DNA of 64,000 nt from the NCBI RefSeq assembly GCF_004341235.1, contig NZ_SLUP01000001.1, positions 310,001 to 374,000 of the forward strand, given 5' to 3'. The translations under genes were made by a program, and so were the position numbers. This DNA is from Mariniflexile fucanivorans. Lineage in GTDB: Bacteria > Bacteroidota > Bacteroidia > Flavobacteriales > Flavobacteriaceae. Below, piece after piece: positions 25,750 to 34,900 of this stretch; positions within the stretch are counted from its first letter, which is position 1, and every line of letters starts with the position of its first letter. The notes beneath the pieces were generated by a model, which did not search any database, had not been told where the DNA came from, and saw only the letters and a list, made by a program, of their open reading frames with translations.

Positions 25750-27186
25750 CTAAGGCATATAATCAATACTAACTTCATCTAACTCATAAACACCGTCAAA
25801 GGCTTCTTGTCCGCTTCCTGTATATTTAAAAGCAATGTACATGGTTCCGGTAGCACAGGTTAGATCAACATTTCCAGAATTGAACCATGGCACAAACGAA
25901 TCGGTGTCTTTCACTACATAAGCTGCAGAAAGCACGCCCCAAGTAGCCATTTTAATATTAGCTTGCGTACCATCCCAATTTAAAGAATATAGTATTTCCA
26001 AAAAGCTACCATCTGCTAAACTGTTTGAAGTTTTAAACCTTAGAGTTACACCATTTTTTCCTGTTAAATTAATGGCTGGAGTAATTAACCATGCTATATT
26101 ACTAACATCTCCAGAGCTAGCACTTTGTACTCTTGCCGAACGCCCCAAAGATGCATTTGTAGTTGTTACGGTGTAAGCTTCCCAACCTTCGGTTCCAGCC
26201 TCTATATAATTGGTCCAGCCATTACCTTCTACCAATTTATTATTGGATTGCGATTCGAAATCTTCATAAAATAAATTAGTGGTTCCGTATGTTGTTGCTA
26301 AACCGCAATTCAATTCCAACGGGTCACAGCGTTCAGCATTGTCAAAATTAATATCCGACAAGCTATTAATCATAATAACATTAAAATCGTCGCCATAATC
26401 TCTACCAAAAATGCCCGTTATAGTACCTTTTCCTTGCGGAACAGGTAAGGATTTAAAATCGGCAAACGTACTGGTTTGCATCAATATGGACACTTTAGAA
26501 TCGCAACTTTCCAATATACGAAACCCATCAAATTCATCAGTACTTTCACCAGCATAAGTCGACCCTAAATCAAAGCGATTTACCTGCATATTATTTAATT
26601 GTATTAACGTATTTTCATCTTTATCTGTTAAATCTTGTATGTTGGCAACTTTAGGTATTAGCGCTGCTACTTCTGTTCCTCTTAAAATAATACTGCGATA
26701 TTCAGAAGCTTGAATTTGTTTTAAACTGTTAGAATCGCCTTTGCCAATAGCAATTACACCGTTTGATAAACCAATAGTCAATCCATTCAATTTTACATAT
26801 ACTTTTCTACCAATTTCAAAAGCATTATAAAGACTACTGGCATTTATTTCTATTTTTAGTCCTAAACGCGGGTCGTTATCAGGATTACTATTATCTATTT
26901 TATTTTGAATAATGAGTTCTTCAAAAAAGTTACCGCCTTTATCACTAGAAATCACATAGCCTTCAATGTATAAATCCTGTTCGTCCTGAATTAAAACGGT
27001 GGTATTTCCACCAGCAACCGCTTGTTCGTAACGTTCTAAAACAGCCTTAAAAGTTGTGATGTTACTCGCTGGTATTTCGATTTCTTTTATGATTATATCT
27101 GGAATTGAATAATCGTCATCTTGCACACAAGCCACTAAGCTAATGGTTATTAAAACGCTTGTTAAAAATTTATATATGTTATTCAT
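25750..27186 (-). CDS. DUF5689 surface lipoprotein with jellyroll-type C-terminal domain
   Basis: A 478-residue exported protein. The N-terminus has a hydrophobic stretch ending LVACVQDDD, a lipobox-like site followed by acidic residues, a known Bacteroidota signal for surface exposure. Residues from about 45 to 240 match DUF5689 (LYIEGYVISSDKGGNFFEEL, then VYVKLNGLTIG), an OB-fold-like region. The C-terminal part (FYEDFESQSN ... GWTNY ... AWLITPAINL) resembles the choice-of-anchor J domain. It is encoded 12 bases after a TonB-dependent receptor, so it probably works with that receptor at the cell surface. Confidence 0.85.
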   Translation of the reverse strand: MNNIYKFLTSVLITISLVACVQDDDYSIPDIIIKEIEIPASNITTFKAVLERYEQAVAGGNTTVLIQDEQDLYIEGYVISSDKGGNFFEELIIQNKIDNSNPDNDPRLGLKIEINASSLYNAFEIGRKVYVKLNGLTIGLSNGVIAIGKGDSNSLKQIQASEYRSIILRGTEVAALIPKVANIQDLTDKDENTLIQLNNMQVNRFDLGSTYAGESTDEFDGFRILESCDSKVSILMQTSTFADFKSLPVPQGKGTITGIFGRDYGDDFNVIMINSLSDINFDNAERCDPLELNCGLATTYGTTNLFYEDFESQSNNKLVEGNGWTNYIEAGTEGWEAYTVTTTNASLGRSARVQSASSGDVSNIAWLITPAINLTGKNGVTLRFKTSNSLADGSFLEILYSLNWDGTQANIKMATWGVLSAAYVVKDTDSFVPWFNSGNVDLTCATGTMYIAFKYTGSGQEAFDGVYELDEVSIDYMP

Positions 27187-27198
27187 AATACCGTTATT

Positions 27199-30018
27199 TT
27201 AAAATCTATAGTTCAGGTTTACAAAATAGGTAGCGCCTCTACCATACCAATATTTTGAGCCAAATACAGGTTTGTTCAATGCTTTATCGTCTCTTAATTC
27301 TCTAAAATTAGCGTTTCTGGATTGTTCAAATCCGCCTGTTTTATACACTTCATCTAAAAGATTATTCACACTTACAAATAATCCAATATACTTGCCACCA
27401 ATGCGCCACGATTTACCTCCGGTTAAGTTTACTACTATATAATCGGCAAAACGTTCTTGTTCTAATAGGGTTTTGGCAAGTGTTTCATCATAATCGTTAA
27501 AAGGTTGCCCATCTACATCCGTATTAAAATTAGAACTTCTGTTCAACGGACTAATATCAATATACGTGTTGCTGAAAAAGTTTGCCGTAGCACCAAACCA
27601 CCAATAATCGGGGTCTTGATACTCAAAACCCACAGAAAATGCCGTTTGCGGGCCCACTGCCTGTTTGTAGTTTTTTAAATTGGCTTTTCCTAAATAAACG
27701 TTTGTGAAATCTTCAGAGGATAAATACAAATCGGGATTATTATTATAAGTAAATTGACCTATTGCCAATGCCGCTTTTAATTTGATACCAGTGGTAACCT
27801 GAGCTTCTAATCCTAATTCGGCACCTATATGCTTATTTTCTACACCTTGAAGAATTTCTTGTACAAAATTGGCAGTTTCATTAAATCCGTTTTCTGAAAA
27901 TGCATTAATAGCTCCAATACCATCTGCAAAGAAAAAAGAGATTTCGTTAGCATCTTTTATTTTTGTGTAATAACCTGTAAGTTTTGCTCTTACGATGGAT
28001 GACCTAAAAATATAACTCGCATCGATACTGCTTATTTTTTCTTCGGAAATATTAGGAACTATATTATGATTTTCTCTAGAATTTGAATATGTATTTTGAA
28101 TGGATGGCGCTTTTAAAATGTATCCAAGATTGAAATCAAACACATGCTTTCCAGAAATTTTATATGTTGCTCCTGCTTTGGCCCCATAACCTAGAAAGCG
28201 CATCTTTTTTCCTTTTCCTAAAGATTCCGCTCCGGGGAACGAACCGTTTTCAAAAACACCCTCTCTTTGGTAACTGGTATTGGTAACACTTCCCGCAACA
28301 TAAAAATCTACTTTATTATATTTAAATTGTGTTTGTGCATAGCCACCAATAACATCGGCATTCACATTGTAGTTGTATTTAAACGTATCACCAACTTCAA
28401 CAATTCTATTTGGATTTAATAAATCGTTTTGAATGGCTTCCGGGTTATTTACAAAATCATTAGCATACCCATCTACATCCAAATAACCTTTAGCCCCCAA
28501 TAAATCGAGCATTTTGGCGTAGTTTTCAGATGTAAGGGTTTTATAATTGACGGATGCATTAAAAATGATACGGTTGGTTATTTGATAATTGATTGTAGAA
28601 TTAAGCGTTATCTGTTTATCATCCACTCGGTCTTCATATAACGCATAAACAGCATTACCACCTTGTGTTGTATTGCTTATATTGGCACTGTACAAATCGT
28701 TCCAATTAATTTGCCCGTTACTTAAAAACTCCTGTTGAGCCATATACGCAAAACCCAAATCATTTGGAAAATTACGCTCGAAATAGCTCGGTAATTTTTG
28801 ATAATAAGAAGCACTTGGGTTAGAGCCTCCACCTTCTGGGTAGCCCTTTACTAAATCGGTGCCATTATAATCTAATCTGCTATTTCCTTGTTTTCCAAAT
28901 TGATAAGCCACCGTATTTGTTAACGCCGTTTTTTTGGAAATATCCCAATAATGACTTAAAATAAAAATAGGCTCTTCCACCTCTTTAATTCTTGAATTTC
29001 GTTTTTCACCATCTTGCCATCCCCAATATTCATTATACTTAATCCCTTTTAAATCGTAAACTTCTTGTGTGTTGGGTGAAGATTTTCCACGTCTGTTTGG
29101 TGCATAAATACCCGTAAAATTAAAACTATGCTTATCATTAATTTTCTTTTCTGCGGAAATAAAAAAAGAATTAGAATCGTAAAGTGTCGCATCTTGATAC
29201 CCTTCGTTACCCCAACGCCTGCCCAAAGACATAGCAAATGCCCAATTATTCTTTAATAAACCGGAGGCATAACTTGCCATGAGTCGGTTGGTATAACTTC
29301 TGTTAGATGCCGAATAGGTAATGCGGCTACCACTTCGGTATGAAGATGCTCTAGTACTAATATTATTTGTGCCTAAAATACCTCCAAAATTATAATGGGA
29401 TGGTGCTAAGCCTGTGGTGAGTTCTTGGTTGCGTAACACATCGTTCATACCGCCCCAATGACTCCATTGTGGTCGCCCATTAAACAGTTTGTTCATTTCG
29501 ATGCCGTTAATTAAAACGGAACCATTATCAGAATCTAACCCACGCATACTAAAAAATGAGGAACTAAACTCGAAAGCCGCTGTACGTTGAAACACATCCA
29601 TCGACGCTTGTAAGATCCCAGAAATATTATCAATACCGCCAATATCGTCATCCAATTCATCATCGGAAAGCATAATGGTAAACAAATCGTGAGATTCTGT
29701 GAGGTCTTTTTCTAAAGTCATATCAGAAATATCAACCATACCAAATTCATTAACCACAATAGGAAACCTTTTGGTTATATACCCTTCTTTAGAAATTCTT
29801 AAAATTTGTTCACCCAAAGGGATATTTAACTTAAATTCAAATACACCATCAACATTTGTTAGAGCAGATTGATTTGTTTCTTCAATAGTAATTAAAACTT
29901 CATAAACAGGTTCAAAAGATACTGCATCTTTCACACTCCCCTTTATAATGGTTTGTTGTGCAATAGCTGTACAAATTGAAAACATTCCGAATAAAGAAAT
30001 AAATAATCTCTTTTTCAT
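27199..30018 (-). CDS. TonB-dependent receptor with carboxypeptidase-like regulatory domain
   Basis: A 939-residue outer-membrane receptor. After a signal peptide (about 20 residues ending TAIAQ) comes a carboxypeptidase-regulatory-like beta-sandwich (KGSVKDAVSFEPVYEVLITI ...), then a plug domain (FFSMRGLDSDNGSVLINGIE) and a 22-strand barrel ending YFVNLNYRF with the terminal Phe. It imports a ligand using TonB energy; the ligand is not evident. The downstream DUF5689 lipoprotein and flanking EEP enzymes suggest nucleic acid or phosphate-containing substrates (inference). Confidence 0.92.
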   Translation of the reverse strand: MKKRLFISLFGMFSICTAIAQQTIIKGSVKDAVSFEPVYEVLITIEETNQSALTNVDGVFEFKLNIPLGEQILRISKEGYITKRFPIVVNEFGMVDISDMTLEKDLTESHDLFTIMLSDDELDDDIGGIDNISGILQASMDVFQRTAAFEFSSSFFSMRGLDSDNGSVLINGIEMNKLFNGRPQWSHWGGMNDVLRNQELTTGLAPSHYNFGGILGTNNISTRASSYRSGSRITYSASNRSYTNRLMASYASGLLKNNWAFAMSLGRRWGNEGYQDATLYDSNSFFISAEKKINDKHSFNFTGIYAPNRRGKSSPNTQEVYDLKGIKYNEYWGWQDGEKRNSRIKEVEEPIFILSHYWDISKKTALTNTVAYQFGKQGNSRLDYNGTDLVKGYPEGGGSNPSASYYQKLPSYFERNFPNDLGFAYMAQQEFLSNGQINWNDLYSANISNTTQGGNAVYALYEDRVDDKQITLNSTINYQITNRIIFNASVNYKTLTSENYAKMLDLLGAKGYLDVDGYANDFVNNPEAIQNDLLNPNRIVEVGDTFKYNYNVNADVIGGYAQTQFKYNKVDFYVAGSVTNTSYQREGVFENGSFPGAESLGKGKKMRFLGYGAKAGATYKISGKHVFDFNLGYILKAPSIQNTYSNSRENHNIVPNISEEKISSIDASYIFRSSIVRAKLTGYYTKIKDANEISFFFADGIGAINAFSENGFNETANFVQEILQGVENKHIGAELGLEAQVTTGIKLKAALAIGQFTYNNNPDLYLSSEDFTNVYLGKANLKNYKQAVGPQTAFSVGFEYQDPDYWWFGATANFFSNTYIDISPLNRSSNFNTDVDGQPFNDYDETLAKTLLEQERFADYIVVNLTGGKSWRIGGKYIGLFVSVNNLLDEVYKTGGFEQSRNANFRELRDDKALNKPVFGSKYWYGRGATYFVNLNYRF

Positions 30019-30134
30019 CCCTAATTTAAAATCATAAACACTGTGTTGTTAAATACTACCATATTGAATTACATAAACTTACATTATTTATTGATTATAT
30101 TTACATTTAATAAAAAAAATATTATATTTTATTT

Positions 30135-31190
30135 ATGAAAACAGCCAGATTATATTTTTTCGCATTTATAATATGCCTATTTGCAAAAGCGAATTCACAA
30201 AACAAAAAGGTTTATAAAATACATACAGTAGCTTTCTATAATTTAGAAAACTTATTTGACCCCGTAGATGACCCTACCAAGTTTGATGAGGCAAGCCCTA
30301 TTATGGAATTAAACACTAATAGAGAAGATGTATATAAGAAAAAAGTGAAAAATATGGCAGGTGTTTTAGCTGATATTGGTAAAGATGACACCCATAATTC
30401 GCCCGCTATTATTGGTGTTTGTGAGGTTGAAAACAGAGAGGTTTTAGAAGATATTGTAAATGATACTATTTTAAGAGATAAAGATTATGGCATTATACAT
30501 TTCCACTCGCCTGATGCTAGAGGTATTGATGTTGCTATGTTATACCAGAAAAAATTATTTACGCCTATCTCTACAAGTAAACATGAATTGAAAATTTTTG
30601 ATGACCAAACCGGAAAACCTGTTTACACCAGAGACCAACTATTGGTAAGTGGTGAATTGGAGGGCGATTTAATTCACGTAATTGTAAACCACTGGCCCTC
30701 TAGAAGTGGTGGTGAAGCTAGAAGTAGACCAAAACGGGTCGCTGCAGCTAAACTAAGTAAGCATTTAGTAGATTCGCTTCAGTCTATTGACCCGTATGCA
30801 AAGATTTTTATTATGGGCGATTTAAATGATAATCCCACCGATGAAAGCGTTAAAAAAGTTTTAAAAACTGAAAGAAACAAAGATAAAGTAGGTTTAAAGG
30901 GCATTTACAACCCGTATGAAAACTATTTTAAAGACGGACTGGGCACAACGGCTTATAGAGATGCTTGGAGTTTATTTGACCAGATAATGGTTAGCAGACC
31001 TTTATTAGAAAACGATTATTCGTCATTCAGATTTTATAAAGCAGGCATATACAATAAAAATTATTTAATTGAAAAGGCTGGTGCTTATAAAGGCTACCCA
31101 AAACGAAGTTGGGGCTATGGAGGTTTTACAAATGGTTTTAGCGATCATTTTCCTGTTTATGTGTATATTATAAAAGAGGTTCTCAATTAA
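30135..31190 (+). CDS. Exported endonuclease/exonuclease/phosphatase-fold enzyme
   Basis: A 351-residue EEP-superfamily protein with an N-terminal signal peptide (about 21 residues, ending KANSQ). The core motifs are FYNLENLFDPVDD, IGVCEVENREV, ARGIDVAMLY, VNHWPSRSGG, IMGDLNDNPTD and GFSDHFPVYV, so all catalytic residues are in place. It is a paralogue of the product of 24322-25290. Export suggests action on extracellular or periplasmic nucleic acid or phosphodiester. It is divergent from the TonB-dependent receptor gene across a 116-bp AT-rich spacer. Confidence 0.9.
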   Translation: MKTARLYFFAFIICLFAKANSQNKKVYKIHTVAFYNLENLFDPVDDPTKFDEASPIMELNTNREDVYKKKVKNMAGVLADIGKDDTHNSPAIIGVCEVENREVLEDIVNDTILRDKDYGIIHFHSPDARGIDVAMLYQKKLFTPISTSKHELKIFDDQTGKPVYTRDQLLVSGELEGDLIHVIVNHWPSRSGGEARSRPKRVAAAKLSKHLVDSLQSIDPYAKIFIMGDLNDNPTDESVKKVLKTERNKDKVGLKGIYNPYENYFKDGLGTTAYRDAWSLFDQIMVSRPLLENDYSSFRFYKAGIYNKNYLIEKAGAYKGYPKRSWGYGGFTNGFSDHFPVYVYIIKEVLN

Positions 31191-31221
31191 TATACTATCT
31201 TAATAAGATTTAAAAAAAAAA

Positions 31222-31353
31222 GAAGCTGTCTAAAAAGTGTAGTTCTGTGTCATATTGAGCTTGTCGAAATATTTTAACTTACTAACGATTAATAATGGTT
31301 TCGACAGGCTCAACCTGACAAAACAAATATAAAAACACTTTTTAGACAGCCTC
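31222..31353. repeat. Composite inverted-repeat element, copy 2
   Basis: Same architecture as copy 1, inverted. Outer arms (31216-31240 and 31335-31359, including flanking A and T runs) pair over 25 bp with one mismatch. Inner arms TTGAGCTTGTCGAAA (31255-31269) and TTTCGACAGGCTCAA (31299-31313) pair with one G-T wobble. The outer-arm G-C pair seen in copy 1 (CTGTCTG) is A-T here (CTGTCTA) on both sides. It separates the convergent EEP gene and small membrane-protein gene. Confidence 0.88.
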
Positions 31354-31370
31354 TTTTTTTATTTTAATTT

Positions 31371-31808
31371 CTAAGCCAACCAAGTACTCCAAGGAATTCT
31401 TGATAAAAACAATACCAAAGCAAGGCTATAAAAAATAGCTATTGGTTTTAGTTTTGCTTTTGATGTTAATTTCTTCTTATGTTTTGAATAGCCAATAGTA
31501 ATTAATGCAATTGCTATAATGTTAACTAATGGATGCTCAACTAAATACAAACGTGCCATAGCGTTTTTCATAACTTCACCGCCCATTTCTGCCCACAATT
31601 CAAATCGAGGAGACACAAAATACAATATCAAACCAATTAATAATTGAATATGTGATACGATTAAGGTAAACAGCGATATTCTAAAATCTTTAGCTTCATA
31701 TTCTTTATCTCCAAATACTTTTACTAAAGCATTTATAACCGCAATAATTAAAATTAAAAGCACAAGGTATGCCCAATAAGAATGAAGATTTAATATAGTT
31801 TCGTACAT
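31371..31808 (-). CDS. Small four-helix membrane protein with conserved-looking histidines
   Basis: A 145-residue protein with four hydrophobic helices (about residues 10-27, 47-66, 92-108 and 122-140). Histidines lie at helix edges (LHSYWAYL, VSHIQLLIG, VEHPLVN), an arrangement that could bind haem, and similar flavobacterial proteins have been labelled cytochrome b-like. I cannot confirm haem binding. Short spacer to the repeat element downstream; it stands alone. Confidence 0.7.
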   Translation of the reverse strand: MYETILNLHSYWAYLVLLILIIAVINALVKVFGDKEYEAKDFRISLFTLIVSHIQLLIGLILYFVSPRFELWAEMGGEVMKNAMARLYLVEHPLVNIIAIALITIGYSKHKKKLTSKAKLKPIAIFYSLALVLFLSRIPWSTWLA

Positions 31809-31857
31809 GAAAAAAGGTTTTAAAATTTATAATTGCAAATGTAATAATTAAAAGTAT

Positions 31858-31887
31858 AAAAAAACCGCTACTAAAAAGTAACGGTTC
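31858..31887 (-). terminator. Terminator of the Oar-like receptor gene
   Basis: On the minus strand AACCGTTACT pairs with AGTAGCGGTT around a TTTT loop (arms 31863-31872 and 31877-31886), followed by a T run. The single imperfect pair is a G-U wobble on the minus strand but an A-C mismatch on the plus strand, which fits use by the receptor gene ending at 31912. Confidence 0.8.
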
Positions 31888-31911
31888 GTTTTATTAATAA
31901 AATAAATAGAC

Positions 31912-34900
31912 TTAGAAAGAATATTTAACACCTACTTGAAGCTTCCAAGTTTGTCCAAAATAGTAGTTATAATCATAAGTTTTTACACCATCAGTTGGTG
32001 CGAACGAGTAAGAAGGAACATTATTAGCATCTCTACCCTCATATCTTAAAACCTTACCATTGTTTGATATGTTATTGTTTTTTTCAACACCCCACTCTGA
32101 ATTTAAAATGTTACCTACATTTATAAAATCCAAACTAAATTGTAAAGTATTTTTAGTTTCACCTACGTTAATATAATACTCACGTAATAATCTAAGATCA
32201 AAGCTGTGAACCCAAGGACTACGTGCTGCATTAGCTTCAGCATATTTACCTTTATTTGCTTTTAGGTAACTATCTTGTTCCATAAAGTTAAAGAATGCAT
32301 CTTCTTCAGCAGTACTGATAAAATTGATATCACCCCTTTCTTTAGGTATGTAAATTAAATCGGCTGCAATACCATCACCATTCATATCATTTGAATAGGT
32401 AAAGCTATATCCATTAGGAGAGTAACCAGAATAGAATAAGTTAACAAATGTAGAAGATTTAACTGCATCATTCCACCAAGGGATTTTATATGAAGCAGAT
32501 CCAATTACTTTACTTGGCACCACATATTGAGAACGTTGAAGTTCTGGTAAATGAGGACCGTTAACTGTAACTAACCCTGTATATGCTGAAGCAGCATTAC
32601 TACCTGGCATTCCTGAAATTTCTTGTGATTCTGTATAGGTATAAGCTGCCATTAACTTCAAATCATTTATTGGTTCAGCATTAACAGTAATGTTAGTTAT
32701 AGATCCCCAACCTTTACTAGTGTTCGACAAAACGTATGCATTATTTGAAGTATAAGTAATATCAGCACTAGCTGGGTAAATATATCTGTTATCAGCACCA
32801 GAAAAACGTTGCCATGTAGCATCTGGTTGTTCTAAGTTATAATTTTTAAGCATCACACCATTCATGGTTTTAGTATATATGCTTTCCAAGGTAACAGATA
32901 ATGGGAAAGAAACTGGAACTTCATAATCAAAAGCCAAAGAAGTTTTCCATACTTGTGGCATTTTAAAATTAGGATCTACACCATTTACATCACGTGGTAA
33001 AACCCCATCCTCAGGAGTAATTGTATTTGGCAAGCCCAATCTATCAATCATTTCATCAACATCTGTAATCATTGGTCCTGCTAAACTAGCCAAGGCTGGA
33101 TTAACTACATTTACTGTACCATCTGAATTATATGTGGTAGTAGCTGCATAACTTCCTTGTACCATACCTGAGTTGGTTGGCATATTTGTGAAGAATACCA
33201 ATGGTAATCTTCCTGAAAAAATACCTGTTCCTCCACGAAGTTTCATTGATTGATCACCTTTAACATCCCATGTGAAACCAACTCTTGGAGATACTTGAAC
33301 ATTTGCATCTGGCCATTTTCCAGTATCAATGTTTCTACCACCAAAATCTAGGTCATAAATTGCATTGTTTCTAATTAAATTGTCTTCATACTTTAAATAA
33401 TCGGCACGAATTCCATAAGATAATTTAAAGTTAGGATTAATGTTCCATTCATCCTGAAGATAAATTCCGAACTGATTAAAAGCAACTTCAGCATTCGGAT
33501 TTTTTTCACCATCGTAACCATAAGTTAAAGCAAAATCTCTTGGAGCCGCTTGGTTAAGGAAATCATCAATACTAGCATAACGATAATAACCAGTTCCATT
33601 TCTCATATAGGAATTGTTCGCTAACTGATGTTCAAAACTTAACCCACCCGTAATTGTATGATTATCTAAATAATAAGTTAAATTATCTATGGCAGTAAAT
33701 GTGTTGTTATTAACAGCATTGTTCCAAGTAAACAGTTCATAACCCGCAGATATATAAGGTTCAAGAACCTGCGCTCCTGTTCCTGTTACACCGTTCATAA
33801 TATCTATAAAAGGAAATGGAGAAGAATTGGTACCACGAGCATCTTGAATTTCTGAATAGGTAACAAGAAACTGATTTGAGAACTTATCTGAAATTCTACT
33901 ATTTAAATCCAATGAAAATGAATTTACTATATTATCCATTGAATAAATAGAATTAGAGAAGGCCATAGAGTATTGTGAAATACGATCCATTGTTCTATTA
34001 CGGAAACCAGCATCTGTTGAGTTACCGTTTGTAGGATTCCATCCTTGGTTTTTAGTATGGTTATAACGCACACTTAACTTATTAGCATCATTGATATTCC
34101 AATCAACACGAACAAGAAGTTTTTTGTTAGTTTCATCAGCAGGATAATCACTATAAGAACCAGGATCGTAACCATAGTTAGTAATTAAATGTTGTTTTAC
34201 TCTTTCCATTACTTTACTTGGCACCACATATTGAGAACGTTGAAGTTCTGGTAAATGAGGACCGTTAACTGTAACTAACCCTGTATATGCTGAAGCAGCA
34301 TTACTACCTGGCATTCCTGAAATTTCTTGTGATTCTGTATAGGTATAAGCTGCCATTAACTTCAAATCATTTATTGGTTCAGCATTAACAGTAATGTTAG
34401 TTATAGATCCCCAACCTTTACTAGTGTTCGACAAAACGTATGCATTATTTGAAGTATAAGTAATATCAGCACTAGCTGGGTAAATATATCTGTTATCAGC
34501 ACCAGAAAAACGTTGCCATGTAGCATCTGGTTGTTCTAAGTTATAATTTTTAAGCATCACACCATTCATGGTTTTAGTATATATGCTTTCCAAGGTAACA
34601 GATAATGGGAAAGAAACTGGAACTTCATAATCAAAAGCCAAAGAAGTTTTCCATACTTGTGGCATTTTAAAATTAGGATCTACACCATTTACATCACGTG
34701 GTAAAACCCCATCCTCAGGAGTAATTGTATTTGGCAAGCCCAATCTATCAATCATTTCATCAACATCTGTAATCATTGGTCCTGCTAAACTAGCCAAGGC
34801 TGGATTAACTACATTTACTGTACCATCTGAATTATATGTGGTAGTAGCTGCATAACTTCCTTGTACCATACCTGAGTTGGTTGGCATATTTGTGAAGAAT

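Noticed and set aside
20624-31353. A composite transposon bounded by the two inverted-repeat elements
   Set aside because: The two copies are diverged, no transposase lies between them, and the enclosed genes are ordinary chromosomal genes.
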